From Macrophomina tecta (Eukaryota; Ascomycota; Dothideomycetes; Botryosphaeriales; Botryosphaeriaceae): DNA of 64,000 bases. Both the position numbers and the translations under genes were made by a program. The DNA is taken from NCBI GenBank assembly GCA_024180945.1, contig JAKSGN010000007.1:2542001-2606000 (forward strand). The letters run 5' to 3'. Positions 34,018-47,052 of this stretch are shown in pieces. Numbering within the stretch: the stretch's first letter is position 1; the number at the start of each line of letters is the position of its first letter. The notes below the pieces were generated by a model, which saw nothing but the letters and a program-made list of their open reading frames with translations, was not told where the DNA came from and made no database searches.

Positions 34018-36789
34018 ATGGCCTCCGGCATGCAATTCACCGACAGGGCCTCCAAGGCCCTGAATGATGCCCAAGAGCTCGCACAACAATACGCCCACTC
34101 ACAACTATTACCCCTCCATCTCGCCGTCGCACTCATCGATCCGCCGCCAGATCTCTCCAAGGACCAGCAGAACGGACCTGGCGAGGCAACACCACTCTTC
34201 CGCCAGGTCGTTGAACGCGCGCACGGCGACCCGCAATTGCTGGACCGCTCCCTCAAGAAAGCCCTCGTCCGACTACCGTCGCAAGATCCGCCGCCAGACC
34301 ACATTTCCCTGTCGCCATCCTTCTCGAAAGTCCTGCGCTCTGCGAACGAGCTGCAGAAGACGCAGAAGGACAGCTATGTCGCCGTTGACCACCTGATCCA
34401 GGCGCTGGCGCAGGACACCACGATACAAAAATGTCTGGCGGAGGCCAACATCCCCAAGCCGAAGCTGGTTGACGAGGCGATCCAGCAGATCCGGGGCTCG
34501 AAGCGGGTGGACTCGAAGACGGCCGACGCCGAGGAAGAGAACGAGAACCTGAAGAAGTTCACAATCGACATGACGTCCATGGCAAGAGAAGGAAAGATCG
34601 ACCCCGTCATCGGCCGCGAGGAGGAGATCAGGCGAGTCATTCGCATCCTGTCGAGACGCACCAAGAACAACCCCGTCCTCATTGGTGAGCCTGGTGTTGG
34701 TAAGACAACCGTCGTCGAAGGCCTGGCTCTCCGCATTGTCAACGCAGATGTGCCAGCCAATCTGGCTGCGTGCAAGCTGCTCTCCCTGGATGTCGGCGCG
34801 CTGGTTGCTGGCAGCAAGTACCGCGGAGAATTCGAGGAGCGGATGAAGGGCGTCTTGAAGGAGATTGAGGACTCGAAGGAAATGATCGTCCTCTTCGTCG
34901 ATGAAATCCACCTGCTCATGGGCGCTGGATCCAGTGGCGAGGGTGGAATGGACGCTGCCAACCTGCTCAAGCCCATGCTCGCCCGCGGTCAGCTGCACTG
35001 CATTGGTGCAACAACCCTTGGCGAGTACAGGAAGTACATTGAGAAGGACCAGGCCTTCGAGCGCCGTTTCCAGCAAGTCCTGGTGAAGGAGCCGTCTATT
35101 CCCGAGACCATTTCCATCCTTCGTGGACTGAAGGAAAGATACGAGACGCACCACGGTGTTACCATTCTGGACGGAGCAATCGTCAGTGCCGCGACGCTTG
35201 CTGCTCGGTACCTCACTCAACGCCGTCTGCCTGACTCCGCTGTCGATTTGGTGGATGAGGCTGCAGCTGCTGTCAGGGTGACGCGCGAGTCCCAGCCCGA
35301 AGCGTTGGACAACCTCGAGCGCAAGCTCCGTCAGCTCCAGATTGAGATCCATGCCTTGGAACGCGAAAAGGACGAGGCTGCCCAAGCTCGTCTCCGCGAA
35401 GCCAAGGCAGAAGCCGCCAACGTCGAGGAGGAACTGAAGCCGCTTCGCGAGAAGTACGAGAGCGAGAAAGAACGAGGCAGGGAGATCCAGGAGGCCAAGA
35501 TCAAGCTCGATCAATTGAAGATCAAGCGTGCTGAGGCTGAACGTATTGGTGACCTTTCGACTGCTTCAGATCTCCAGTACTACGCCATTCCCGATGTTGA
35601 GCAGCGTATTGCCAAGCTTGAGCATGCGAAGGCGAAGGCCGATGCAGAGATGTACAAGTCGGACACTGACGGAGGATCTCTGCTCACCGATGCCGTTGGT
35701 CCCGAGCAAATTCAAGACATTGTAGCTCGCTGGACCGGTATTCCTGTTACCCGTCTCAAGACTACCGAGAAGGAGAAGTTGCTCAACATGGAGAAGCATC
35801 TTGGCCACGAAGTCGTCGGTCAGAAGGAGGCTGTCAACTCTGTTGCCAACGCCATCCGTCTACAGCGTTCCGGCCTCGCGAACCCCAACCAGCCGCCTAG
35901 CTTCCTCTTCTGCGGTCCCTCTGGTACCGGCAAGACTTTGCTGACAAAGGCCCTTGCCGAGTTCCTCTTCGACGATCCAAAGGCCATGATTCGCTTCGAT
36001 ATGTCCGAATACCAAGAAAGACACTCCTTGTCCCGCATGATCGGCGCACCGCCAGGCTACGTCGGCCATGACGCCGGCGGCCAGCTCACGGAAGCCCTAC
36101 GCCGCCGCCCCTTCTCGATCCTACTCTTCGACGAGGTGGAGAAGGCCGCTAAAGAAGTGCTCACCGTACTCCTCCAGCTCATGGACGACGGCCGCATCAC
36201 TGACGGCCAAGGCCGCATCGTCGACGCACGCAACAGCATCGTCGTAATGACCTCCAACCTCGGCGCCGAGTACCTCGCCCGTCCCAACGCTCCGGACGGC
36301 CGCATCGATCCTACCACCAAGGAGATGGTCATGGGAGCCCTGCGCAACTACTTCCTCCCCGAGTTCCTTAACCGCATCTCCTCCATCGTCATATTCAACC
36401 GCCTCACCAAGCGCGAGATCCGCAAGATCGTCGATCTCCGCGTCTCGGAGGTCCAGAAGCGTCTCGCGCAGAACGGCCGCAATGTCACCATCAACATGAC
36501 CCCGGAGGTCCGCGACTACCTCGGCTCCGCTGGCTATTCACCCGCGTACGGCGCCAGGCCCCTCGCTAGGCTCATCGAGAAGGAGGTCTTGAATAGGCTG
36601 GCGGTATTGATCTTAAGGGGCGCGATCAGGGACGGTGAGACGGCGAATGTGGTGCTGGAGAATGGGCATATCATGGTGTTGCCGAATCATGGCGATTCAG
36701 AGATTGAGGAAGATGATGATATGATTGATGAAGATGATGCGGTGCACGAGTTGGAGGATGATGCGGGGATGGACTTGTACGATGATTGA
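34018..36789 (+). CDS. hsp104: Hsp104 protein disaggregase (ClpB/AAA+)
   Basis: Intronless, 923 residues, close to yeast Hsp104 (908). It is a hexameric AAA+ machine of the cytosol and nucleus that pulls polypeptides out of aggregates together with Hsp70/Hsp40, giving thermotolerance and acting on prions. Order: Clp-N domain (1-160), first AAA+ domain with Walker A GEPGVGKT (223-230), pore-loop Tyr268 in KYRGEF and Walker B VDEI near 294, a middle coiled-coil domain (about 415-540), then the second AAA+ domain with Walker A GPSGTGKT (633-640) and pore loop GYVG (680-683). The extreme C-terminus is strongly acidic and ends in Asp residues, as in cytosolic Hsp104, where this tail takes part in assembly and cochaperone contact. 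No mitochondrial targeting sequence is seen, which argues against Hsp78. Heat control is supported by the upstream HSE; lack of introns suits expression when splicing fails in heat. Confidence 0.97.
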   Translation: MASGMQFTDRASKALNDAQELAQQYAHSQLLPLHLAVALIDPPPDLSKDQQNGPGEATPLFRQVVERAHGDPQLLDRSLKKALVRLPSQDPPPDHISLSPSFSKVLRSANELQKTQKDSYVAVDHLIQALAQDTTIQKCLAEANIPKPKLVDEAIQQIRGSKRVDSKTADAEEENENLKKFTIDMTSMAREGKIDPVIGREEEIRRVIRILSRRTKNNPVLIGEPGVGKTTVVEGLALRIVNADVPANLAACKLLSLDVGALVAGSKYRGEFEERMKGVLKEIEDSKEMIVLFVDEIHLLMGAGSSGEGGMDAANLLKPMLARGQLHCIGATTLGEYRKYIEKDQAFERRFQQVLVKEPSIPETISILRGLKERYETHHGVTILDGAIVSAATLAARYLTQRRLPDSAVDLVDEAAAAVRVTRESQPEALDNLERKLRQLQIEIHALEREKDEAAQARLREAKAEAANVEEELKPLREKYESEKERGREIQEAKIKLDQLKIKRAEAERIGDLSTASDLQYYAIPDVEQRIAKLEHAKAKADAEMYKSDTDGGSLLTDAVGPEQIQDIVARWTGIPVTRLKTTEKEKLLNMEKHLGHEVVGQKEAVNSVANAIRLQRSGLANPNQPPSFLFCGPSGTGKTLLTKALAEFLFDDPKAMIRFDMSEYQERHSLSRMIGAPPGYVGHDAGGQLTEALRRRPFSILLFDEVEKAAKEVLTVLLQLMDDGRITDGQGRIVDARNSIVVMTSNLGAEYLARPNAPDGRIDPTTKEMVMGALRNYFLPEFLNRISSIVIFNRLTKREIRKIVDLRVSEVQKRLAQNGRNVTINMTPEVRDYLGSAGYSPAYGARPLARLIEKEVLNRLAVLILRGAIRDGETANVVLENGHIMVLPNHGDSEIEEDDDMIDEDDAVHELEDDAGMDLYDD

Positions 36790-38166
36790 AGAAGTGCAAG
36801 GACATTCTAGGCGACAGGGGGTGAAGAGAAAGTTTGAAGAGTTATGAGGTTGACGTCTTTTGATGTTGGTTGATCATGAGGAGTTAAAGAAAAGTTCTGG
36901 GTCGTCTCTGTTTCTCTCCAAGAGCATTTCTAAGTAAGCACGAGGATTTAATCCGCGGATTTAATGAGGCGTTGGTGGACGAAGTCAGGTCTATATCCGA
37001 TTGGAGGGAGGGAGGGACGGTCGGACGTATGTATGGGTAATCGGGATATAATGAAGGATATGAAATCAGGTCTTTCTGGGTTTTCTCTTCCCTCAGAAGA
37101 GGCTTTATAGAGTTTTTTTTTAAAAAAAAAAAATAAAAGAATTGAAAATACGTAATTAGCCAAACAACCATGTGCCTTGTAATTTAAAGGTGAGAATTGT
37201 GAAAAGAACGCTGGGCATTCCAGACGTGAAAGAAGATTATCGGTTCTTAAATGCACCATTCTCGCCTTATCAGTACTTCTGCCCGGCAAAGAATCCAGGC
37301 ACGCGGAGTTTTGTCACCCGCGTGCCGGATTGAATCTTCTGGACCGCGGGGGCGCTGTGGCAAGAAGAGGTTGGGAGGAATGCGTTCAAGGACCCCAATA
37401 CCTGAACCGATCACTATTTAAGGCCCTTGGGCCTCTTACGACACTTCAATGGGGAAATATTCACACGTCAGGTTCATAAAACGACCGAGTTACGAATTCA
37501 TGGCCGCGAAACGATGAGACTTTCACAGCAGTTTTTTGCTATTTTGAGCCAAAGCGCACATGGACGCTGTTTCCATGGATACTGTTGGTATCTATACCAT
37601 ACTAGATAAAGAAGACTCCTAGTGAGGAAGGAGCACTGCGTGAACGAAGCTGGGGGTTTCCCAGGGAGGCACGAAGTGAAGCGAGAGAGAAACGGACTCA
37701 TCAAGAAAAAAAAAAAAAAAAAGGTATGCAGACAAGAAGCGAATCATAGAGCGACCTTCCGCTACGAAATGAGGCAGAGGCGAGACAAAAAAAAGCCTGG
37801 CCTCTTATGCAGTACAGGCAGCGAAGAGAAGACGAGGACACAGCTATCAGCACTGGTCAAATGCGAATGGAGAAGAAAGTAAAAAGAATTGCAATGAAAA
37901 AAAAAAAAAAAAGACTCCAAATAATGCATATCGTCATCCATGCTTTTTTTATGCTAGAAAAGAGAAGAGCAAGAAAAAGCCGAGCGAGGTATCCTTCGGG
38001 CAACGATACCTGTACAGTTTTGTGGCGGCTGTAAGGGAATACTGGTAGTGTCGAAGAAGAAGAAAAGATCGCAATGAGAGAGAAAACCATGACATGCAAG
38101 CAAGAGTATCCCATCCAGGGGATGCAGCGAATTGGAGGTAGCGTGAGTGGTCGTACGCACATACAC
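36790..38166. other. intergenic between convergent genes hsp104 and LPMO-like gene
   Basis: 3' flanks of both genes. It holds several A-runs (about 37705-37722 and 37897-37912) and a T9/A12 palindrome at 37113-37133. No coding sequence is supported. Confidence 0.5.
37113..37133. repeat. T9/A12 homopolymer palindrome
   Basis: A T-run passes straight into an A-run about 330 bp downstream of the hsp104 stop codon, in the convergent intergenic region. Confidence 0.8.
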
Positions 38167-39436
38167 TCAACCAGACTGGTCGCTCGTACACGGACTAGCC
38201 GAGGGCAGCTCGAGCGGATACTCGCCATCGCCCTCGACAACCTGGTCGCCCGGGTCGGGGTATTGCAGCTCTGAATTGGTCAAGGGAAGCTGACAGTCAT
38301 GCCAGATGGGGTCGGGAATGAAGAGGTCGGAGCGCGCAGCCCACGCAGTGGCGCGCTTCTGCTGGAGGTCGATCTTCTGCTGCTCGGCGCTGGTGCTGCG
38401 GCGCTGCTTGGTGGACTCGAAGTTGGAAGAGATGTGGCGGTGGAGATGGCGCGAGAGATGGGACTCGGTGCGCTTGTTGATGGACTGCGGCTTCTTCCAG
38501 CACTTGCAGTTGCAGTCGCTGGCTTCATAGGCGTCCTCCTCGTCGGTCGTGTCGGAGGCGGTGGAGCAGTCGCAGCTGCACCATTCGAGGGCGAATTGCT
38601 TTCCTCCGCCGTTGTCGGTGGTGCCGGAAGAAGTTGGGGTGGCGGCGGCTTGAGTGCTCGATTCGACGACTTCAGTGGTCGAGGTCTCAGGGGTAGCGGA
38701 AGAGGCGGGCAGAGTGGTGGCTGGAGCGTAGGAGGGAGCAGCAGCAGATGAGGAAGCCCCATCACCGCCATCGCTGTCGTCATCGTTGGTTATGGTCACT
38801 GCGGCACAGTTCATGGTGAATTCCTGCAGGGGGGGTCAGCTAAGGCGCCGTAGTAAGCTGCTCGAGGTTGACAAACCTGCTCGCGGTTGATCCAGGTCCA
38901 AGCAAAGACGGCCTCTCCGGCGGGCAAATCGTCGGGGATAGTAAGATCGAAATTCTGGCCAGAGCCGAGCTCAGCGTTGCGGTGTGGACAGTTGCCCTGG
39001 TAAGAAGCAGCGACCTTGAAAGTCTCGCCACCATCAGTGGAGAAGCCGACCTGGCAGGAGCCGCCATAGTGGGTGCCTGCAGCGCGGATCATTAGCACGA
39101 GCGGCATCGGCTTAACGAGGGCATGCGTTACTTACCGCCGAGATTGTTGAGAGTAAACTTGGAATCACCAGTGATGTTCCAAGTAACCTTGGAACCAGCA
39201 GCCCAGGTAGCAACAGGAGCGCCTTCAGGAGTACCGAGGAGCTTGAGATAACCGCGACACATTTGCTTGGTGTCCTCCCTGCCGCAGCATCCAGCGGGAT
39301 AGACGTAGATATCGTCGGCGGGGCCAGTGCGGTGCGGGTTATTGCTGGCGTTGAAAGGCGGCGGATACTCCAGCTGCATGTGAGCCTGCACAGCAGTCAA
39401 GCCGGCAAGGGCGAGGAGCAAGGGTGGCGCGAGCAT
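38167..39436 (-). CDS. secreted lytic polysaccharide monooxygenase-like protein (AA11-like) with Cys-rich C-terminal region
   Basis: Three exons (39136-39436, 38877-39076, 38167-38823), introns 59 and 53 bp, 385 residues. A signal peptide of 18 residues ends in VQA and leaves His19 as the mature N-terminus, as copper LPMOs need. A second candidate ligand is His103 in GTHYGGSCQVGFS; His19 and His103 would form the histidine brace. Later FAWTWINREQEFTMNCAAVTI matches the conserved strand of fungal AA11-like and related LPMOs. Such enzymes cut chitin or other polysaccharides oxidatively outside the cell. After about residue 190 comes a Ser/Thr/Pro-rich linker, then a compact cysteine cluster (WCSCDC and CNCKCW), then a basic, His-rich tail. 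This C-terminal part is not a carbohydrate-binding module I know. Substrate and activity are unproven; some members of this fold bind copper without oxidising sugar. Confidence 0.82.
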
Positions 39437-42400
39437 GGCAGAAGACGTTAACGGGAGAGCAAGGCAAAGGAACGAGGTGAAGAGAAGTTGAAGAGCGCAG
39501 CAAAACAGCGGCCACGACTTGTGAGAAAAGCACAGCGGTGGTGGAGCGGAGCGAACGTCAAGGCGAAGGAAGGAAGCCAACGGATCGACCGGGGGAGCAG
39601 CAAATAGAAGAGTCGAGGCAAGCCTCTTGAGGAAAGAAGATGCGCAAGGGCGGAGTGACGCAGGTCGCGGCTAGAGCACACAAAGAGCAACGATCAGGCA
39701 GGGCGAGGCTCCGGTATTAAAGTTTCGGCCATTGATTCTCGCGTCCCCAGATCTGCGGGATCGGCTGGCGAGAGAACGCCGGCCGGGACAAGCAAGAAGG
39801 AAGGACATGGCGGTGCTCTCTGGCGGCTGGCGGCTGGCAGCGGGCGGCAAGCGGCACTGCCGGGGATGGCGATGGCGGCTCGGGCAGCCTCCTTGTTTCA
39901 AGCTGCACAAGACGGCGCGCTCGACGCCAGTGCCTTTGCCGCGGCGGCACCGAGGCCGTCAGGGCGCCCCGCCGGCCGGGCTGCCACCGTTGCAGACGTT
40001 GTGGCACAGAAGGAGGAGGAGGACGGCAGCGACAAGCAAAAAGCGCCGCGCCGGGCAGCACGGGCCCCGCGCCAGATCCAGCAGGCCGCCCTCTGCCAAC
40101 CAACGCCGCGCCGCACCACAGCCCCCGTCGCCTTCAAAACACCTCGCCCGCCTATAACCCCCCGCCCTCGCGTTCTGTTTCTCGGCTGGCATTGTCTAGC
40201 CTGCGCTTGCTGGCCGCAACATCGACACGCTTCCTCCTCGCTTTCGCGAGAAGAGGCGTGTCTGTCCCCGTCAGCCGCCTCGTGTCTGCGCCTCCAAGAC
40301 ATGCCACTTCCTTCCTGTTCCTGTCTCTGCGGCGCGCCCCCGGCCGTCGTCAGCGCGAGCCACCGGCGGGACAAATGCGCACACAGATGTGCGCGAGTCG
40401 CCCTATCTCCCCCTGTCCAGCATAGTCAACGTCTTGAATATAGTGCTCCTCTTCTTCTCACCGACCACTATGACTGGCCGCGCACACCGCTCGCCCCTCT
40501 CCCGTCCACGAAGCCTGGACCGCTGAAGTGACGGGGCAGCGTGGCGGTAATCACACTCCAGGACCGCCGCTAACACACCAACGTGCGTGAAATTAAGCTT
40601 TCCACTCAGCTCACTCACAAAACCATCGCGCCATCCCTGAATCCGCAAAATGAACGAGAGCTCGTCAGGAAGGGCAATCGTCTCAGCTGTAGAGCGCCGG
40701 CCCAATTATGACGCAGAGGCGATAACAGCGTCGCCACCAACACCGTCCATTCCGCAAGCTTTCCCCTGCCGCCCAAGCAGCGGAACCTCGTCCCGCATCT
40801 ACCCCCGTTTCATCTAATGGCCGTTGGACCAAACAACAGCGCAGTGCGGGGAAAACAGCGCAGGTGAAGGCTGAGGGAGGCAGAGCTACACGACCATGCT
40901 TGCTCCGGTATGCTGGCTGCACCTTGCCCGATCAAGCTTTACAGCCATCTCCACCAAGCGGAGGGGCAAGAAAGTAATAGCGTTTGCGTCCGGATGAATG
41001 TTTCTACTGGCCACCGCAGATATTGCTGTGGTAGCCGTCCCGGGCAACCTAGCAAGGGAAAACTCGTTTCGCAGAGCGCAGAATCTTGTCGTATGCGTCG
41101 GGTACCTGCCTTGAGCAAAAGCGGATTAAGGATGTGGGATCAGTGGCAGCCACACACGCCCCTGCACAAGCGCCCTAGAGCAGTAAACACCGACTAACCA
41201 CCCCCCGGATACAACCAGTCTCATGGTCCTGGAAACGCACAGTAGGCCCCGACTGCGAGTGGCTGCATGGCAGATTGCGTGTGACGTGCGTTGGGACGTT
41301 GTACGAAGTACACAATCCATAACCCGGTTAGGGGGGGAAAAAAAGATACTTCAGAACTACTGCGGGCCGTTCCCCACCTGTCCGTACTTAGGCTGCAAAG
41401 GTACTCCGCTATCAATCCGGAGGGAAACATGCAGCCAGCCGCAAAGCTTCGCTCAAACTCATCACCTTGTGCACGCTCGTCCGCCAGCATACAGTATATG
41501 GGCCTTTCCATCTTCTCAAAGCTTCCATTCGGCTTTCCAAGGCTTTTTTTTTTTTTTATTTCCCCTCGCGAGATCTCTCGGCAGCGGCTTTTCGGTCCAC
41601 GGGCCAGTCCTTCCAAGAACATGTAGTTGCGTGGTTAATCATCACGTAAAAGACAACAGGACAACCGCGCTCGCTGTCATCGTCTCTATGGGCCTCCACA
41701 GCAGACCATTGCGCGCCTCCCTCCCAGGCCATCTCTCGTGAGCGTGTGGATCAGCAACGCCTCGAGCCCATCACTGCTCTCCCAGGCGATAGGGCCATGC
41801 AGCAGAGAAACCAAACCACCACGCTCTTAAGGGCAACCATTCTGACGTTGCTGGCGTCGGGAAGGAGCTGGAGGAAAAGCCCAGCGGATGGGCATGGTGG
41901 CGGACAACTTCACCAGTAAATACAACACATCATCTCCTAAACACAAGCAGACAGACAAACAGGCAGGCACGCAGACAGGCAGGCTGCAGCCAACGCCCGG
42001 GTTTAAAATATGTACTCGCGCAATTCAATATTTCCCTTGCTAACTAAAACAAGTGCTCCGCTAGCTTCTGTATCCGGGGGCAAGCAATGATTTCTCTTCC
42101 TCTTTCACAGATCCCACCCAGAGAAAGCCAGAAGGGAAGAGAGTCGACAGGGAAAAAAGTTTGACGTTGTTCACGTGCGCCTGAGATATGAAAAAAAAAA
42201 AAAAAAGCCAACAGAGAACCCGTCGTCCATCCATCATAGCTTCCCGGCCCAGAAAGGTTTGTTTTATCTTGTTTCCCGATACGGAATTCATTTCATCATC
42301 GTTTTTGTGTCCTTCTGGAAAGAGCTCAAGAAAAGATACGGAAAAGAAGGAGAAGTCAGGGGAGCATGACTCGAGAAATGAGGGAAGATTTGCCGATCCA

Positions 42401-43231
42401 GTTTTCCGTGTTCTCAGTTCTTTCGTTGGAGCCGCCTTCACTGCACCTGCTGAGGAAAGGGGATAAGTATTACGGATATTCCCTCAATTCCACAAGTCCA
42501 GTGAAGGAGAAAGTAAGAATTGTCCGGGCTATGAGAAAGGCCGAGGGTAGGACCAAACCACCATTAAGAGAACCTTTAATAGTTTTCCCTTTCTGATGAT
42601 CCTAACGCCGGGGAAGGGGATACACGAATACAGACTTGGGGATACATGGTTGAAAGGTGTTTTGGGGAATCATAATTCGATGACTAATGTAGATGTGTGA
42701 TGCGAAACTGAAAAGGATACGGGGAGAAGTGGAGTGATCCGACTCTTTTATCCGCCAAATCCTCCTTACATGATCCTGGGGCATACATGACTTCTGTGTG
42801 TGGCGAATGGGGGGAGTAGTTAGGCGCGTGCTTGAAAGGTAGCAAGGGCTTCGGTCGAGTGCTATGTGGTATGCGTGTTCGGGGTGATGATGGGTTATCG
42901 GTGTCGGATGGGGCACGTCTGTGGGAATGTCGAAGAACAACTCGAGGGACGAGATGAGGCACATGGCGACCAAAAGGGTAGCGTTAGAATAGCCACCTGT
43001 TCGGACGGCTCTCGTCTACGTCGGAATTCGATCGGTGCTAAATGCATGGTCGATCTGAACCTTCTTCGAACTCGACTCTTCGCGGGCCTCGGAATCGCCT
43101 TGGGTTTTGGGGAATCTGGGCTCGAGGACCCTCGATCCGTCAACCACCGGATACTCGAGATGTTGACTGCTTGTTGTTAGGATGCAGTAACATGCACAAG
43201 TCCCTGGATCGGTTTTCTCTGATCAGGGTGT
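39437..43231. other. long intergenic region without a supportable gene
   Basis: 3.8 kb. The part upstream of the LPMO-like gene (about 39,450-40,450) is GC-rich with open frames on both strands that translate to low-complexity Arg/Pro/Ala strings. The rest is ordinary, with A or T runs at about 41548-41558 and 42188-42204. Since it also lies downstream of kap95, it may hold a long 3' flank or unannotated non-coding RNA, but nothing shows this directly. Confidence 0.45.
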
Positions 43232-46200
43232 TCAAGCCATTTGACTAGGAGCACCGCCTGCAGCGTATGAACATCAGTACATGTCTAAAAAAAAAAAAAA
43301 AAAAAAATGCTGGGTTTCCATGTCGAATTTTCTTTCCGCAGCTTCTCAAGAAGGATTGCCGGAGAGAGCTCTTTTGTCGTTGGCGGGATGTGTGACGTAC
43401 CGATTTGACGCTTGATCTGCTCACGAGCCCAGCGAGCGGTGTCGATCGTACGGGGAGAAAAGTCCTTGTTCGCCTTGGTCTCCCTCGCCATGGCCATGAT
43501 CCACTCAGAGCGGAACAGCTCAGCAAACTCGCCGTTAGGGAAAGTATCCGCAAGGTCGCTAGACAACGTCAGGGAAGACTTCAGCACAGGTCTAGAAAAG
43601 AACATACCCAATGACACCCATGGAAGAGCGCATCAATGCCTCAGTGCGGTTCGCATCGGTATGTACGGTGTGGAGGAGGGAGAAGATCGCCTCTACGTAG
43701 GGGACAAGCAGGCTCTCTGCACTACATCAGTGAATTGTACGAGATGGAAACACAAAGCAAAACTTACGCTTGCCACCAGCCTTCATGGCCATGATAGCGC
43801 CATCCCAGGCATCCATAATACCCTCACGAAGCGAGACGATGTAGTCGAGCATCTCGAAGGAGGTATCCTGGTTGAAGTTGACTTGCGAAGCCTGGATCAG
43901 AACTTGAGCAACAACGGAGAGGTATGTCTCGAAGTGACCGCCAATAGCATGAGCGATATCGCCGAAACACTGCAGGATGGCCGGCTTGAACTGATTGCCC
44001 AGGGTAGGACTCCTCAGGTTGTTCAGGAGGTAATTCATGAAAGCATCGCAGTAGGGCTGAACCTTCTCGTTGAGTGAACGAGTGATGTCACTGACAAGAC
44101 CGATGGCCATGGAGCAGATAGCCGGCTCCTCCTGGTTTCCAAGAGCATTGTATAAGTAGGGAGCGAAGGCCTCCATGTATTTCAAGAAGTCCTCCTCCAG
44201 CGCGTTGGCGAGAGAGCCAATAGCAGCCAGGACTGCATCAGGCACGCTGGACTTTCCACCAGCAGTGTTGAGCAGCTGCAGGAGCACCTGCATGATGCGA
44301 TCAGCCTGAGGCTTGATCTCAACCTCCAGTCTTTGAACAATTGCCTGTCAAAATGTCAGTTGCCTCTTTCGTAGGACCTAGAAATGGTGATCCTTACCAT
44401 GACAACACTGGTTAAGCTCGTCTGCATCTCCTCAAGAGTCATCTTATCCTCGATGCTGACGACCTGAGTCTGCATCGGGACGGTCTTCTCAAGACGCTCC
44501 AAGATGACGTTCGAAAGGTGACCAACCATGCCAAGGCTGTCATTTGCCGAGTTCATGACGAACGAGTTCAAAACCTCGTAGGCAGCGGTCCTCAATTGGT
44601 TGTCGGCATCGGCTCTGGACGTGAATGTCAGCATTTGCGTCAAAATAGTTACTTTGCATGTGACGAACCTCTCGGTAACCTGCAGCAAGTGGGTCACGCT
44701 GGCCTGGAAGTGCGGAGACAGCGCGTTCGTCTGGCACCCAGGGGCGCCAGCGAAGCGGTCTGCGAGGTTCATGAGAGCCCAGCAGCAAGAAGAGGCCATC
44801 TTGGGATGAGAAGCAAGGCCAGCGAAGAGAGAAGAGATCAACGGCTGCAGATGCGTACCGGCATCGATCGACTCGGCACAGGTCTCGCAGATGCGGCCAA
44901 GAGCGTAGGCGGTGGAATCCCTGACCTGGATAACCGGGTCTTCCATCATACCAATCAGAACGGGCAGAGCCTGTTTGACCAGAGGGTCGAGCATCTTCTC
45001 CTCAGGACCCTCCATGATGGCACCGAAAGCAGAGACGGCGGCATCACGGTTGTGCCAGTCCTCAGAGCGGAGGTTCTTCTCCACGAATGCAAGGACAGGC
45101 GGCACGACTGCACTTCCAACGGTTTGTGCCCAGAGTTGTAGGCACTGGTAGGAGGCCCGTGAGACGTTGTATTCGTCATCAGCGGCATCCTCATCCTGCT
45201 TGGCAAGCAGCTCAAGAAGCACAGGAACCACCTCCTGGGTTGCAACACGAGCGAAGTTAAAGTACTCACGGAGTTCGGTCGAACCCTCTGCGTTTGCCTA
45301 GTCTCCGAGTCAGTATCATACGATGGCTGTCAAAACTTTCCCGTGGCGACTAACCTGGGCGTTGTCGTCCTCAATCGAGATCTCCTCCTCGCAGACGGTG
45401 CACCAGAACTCAATCGCGAGCTTGGCAACGTCCTCTTCCTCACTCTTCATGCCCTGAATAGTCAGGCCGAACAGCGCCTTCTCCATGTAGAAGCTCATCT
45501 TGTCGTAGTACAGGCCCATGATCCTGTTCAAGCAGCCATATGCGCCCTGCTGGATACGGGTGTCTTCGGCCTGAGTGGCCTCGCAGATAACCTGCATGAT
45601 GTAGTTCCGCTCGCCCTCATTCTCAAAGTTGGTGCGCACAAACTCGAGCGAGTCGCTGAGAGCAGAAATAGCAGCGCTCCGCACATCAATGTTGGTCTCC
45701 TCCTTCCGTGCGCCCTGCACGACGGCGGTAAGAATGGCGTTGGAGTGGTGCGCCAGGCTTTCGCGGAGCTCGGCATCCTCGGTGTCGCAGATAAAACCGA
45801 TCGTCGTCAGCGATGCCTGCTTCTGGTGATCCGCGCCCTTGCCGACGTTGTCAACCAGGGCGGGCATCAGCTCTGGCCACATGTTCTGAGGGATCTCGAT
45901 GGCAGCGATGGCGGCAATGAACTGAGCAGCCGAGTTTCCTGCACGGCCATCGCTGGACGCCAGAGTCTGCAAAGCCAGGTTCTTCACCGTCGTCCGGATC
46001 TGCTCAGGCTGGCTAACCCATCGTGCCTGCACCTCCCGTAACCTGGTGTACTCGCGCGCGGAAAAGGAGTTCTTGAGTGCTAGCGCCGCGGCGGTCCGGA
46101 TGTGAGGTTGCGCCTGGTCGTTGGCGAGTTCTGTGGCGAGCGTCGTAAGGTAGCCGGACTGCGAGACATGTGGTCAGCAAAATTGCACTCCCCAGGCGGG

Positions 46201-46399
46201 GTCTGGGGCGGGGGAAGGCCCGATGCAGCGACAACGTACGAAGTCGGCCTCGGCGGCCTGGGTGAGCTGCTGCTCGGCATTGGTACGGATTGTGGCGTCT
46301 GTTCCTGGCAGTCAGCGGGCGGTACTTTGGGCTGAGGCTCTGAGGATGATGCGGCGTACCTGGAGACAGGGTCCCCTCGAGCACCTGGTTGACGTCCAT
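43232..46399 (-). CDS. kap95: importin subunit beta-1 (karyopherin beta)
   Basis: Nine exons: 46360-46399, 46240-46298, 45355-46158, 44669-45297, 44398-44614, 43768-44344, 43608-43716, 43401-43558, 43232-43257; 872 residues. Importin beta carries the importin-alpha/NLS cargo complex, and some cargo directly, through nuclear pores, and is released by Ran-GTP. The protein is a chain of HEAT repeats. It starts MDVNQVLEGTLSPDATIR with an N-terminal Ran-binding (IBN) region, and it contains family-typical blocks such as AADDEYNVSRASYQCLQLWAQ-like sequence (split here for brevity), WALMNLADRF, GLVSDITRSL and RTIDTARWAREQIKRQ near the end. The acidic loop DEDAADDEYNVS is that of the HEAT-8 region. 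The intron at 44615-44668 is 54 nt and has no stop, so it can be read through; known family members lack that insert, so it is treated as an intron. The last intron has a long T-run before its acceptor, and the last exon codes only about nine residues. Confidence 0.95.
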
Positions 46400-47052
46400 G
46401 CTGGGGCGCTTCGATCGAGCTAGGCGGGAGCGGAGCGACAGGCAAGAGGGCTCAGTGCTGGGCGGCGTTCAAGCCTGAGGTTGTCTGAGGTTGCTGGCGG
46501 TGGTTTGGGCGTCGTTGCGCAGATGTGAGCAAGCGAAATCAAAACACGTGAAAGGTTGCCTTGTTGCGCTTCGGCAGGAGGCAAGCCCGCACGGGAAGAG
46601 AGAGAGGACTCGGACAAAGAAAAGAGCTCGTAGGAGGACGGCGTGCAATCGGCGGCCGCGCAAACGCGAGGGAGAGCAGAAGCAGGTGGAATGGATTGTT
46701 GTGTCTGGCAGGCGCCGTCGAGAAGCAAATCATGCAGTGTTAGAGGGGCAACGATCCGCGCCGAAGAAAGTCCGCTCGTCATTTTGCACCGGCCCAGGGC
46801 ACCACACGCATCATCGCCAGCATCCGCATCCGCCCAGTAGCCCGAGCGCCAGGGCACGGCATGGATTGCTGCCTTGCGCCCTGTCCTGCGTGCCGGTGCG
46901 GCCGCCGCCGTTGCATACACTCGCGCCCTACGGCTCTAACCTCCATTTATATGCGTGCGCTTGTTTTCCCCGCGTGTACCTGTGCCTGTGCCCTCCCCAC
47001 CAACCAACCCCAGCCCAACCGCCTCTGCACACGTATCTATCTCTACACATGG
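46400..47052. other. kap95 promoter and PP2C 3' flank
   Basis: Both neighbours are on the minus strand, so this holds the kap95 promoter and the downstream flank of the phosphatase gene. No gene is supported. Confidence 0.5.

Noticed and set aside
34273..35514. 413-codon open frame antisense to hsp104
   Set aside because: Lies inside a certain gene; Leu/Asp-rich translation is what reverse-complemented AAA+ codons give.
39866..40531. 221-codon plus-strand frame upstream of the LPMO-like gene
   Set aside because: Pro/Arg/Ser-rich low-complexity text, opposed by open frames on the other strand; no conserved feature.
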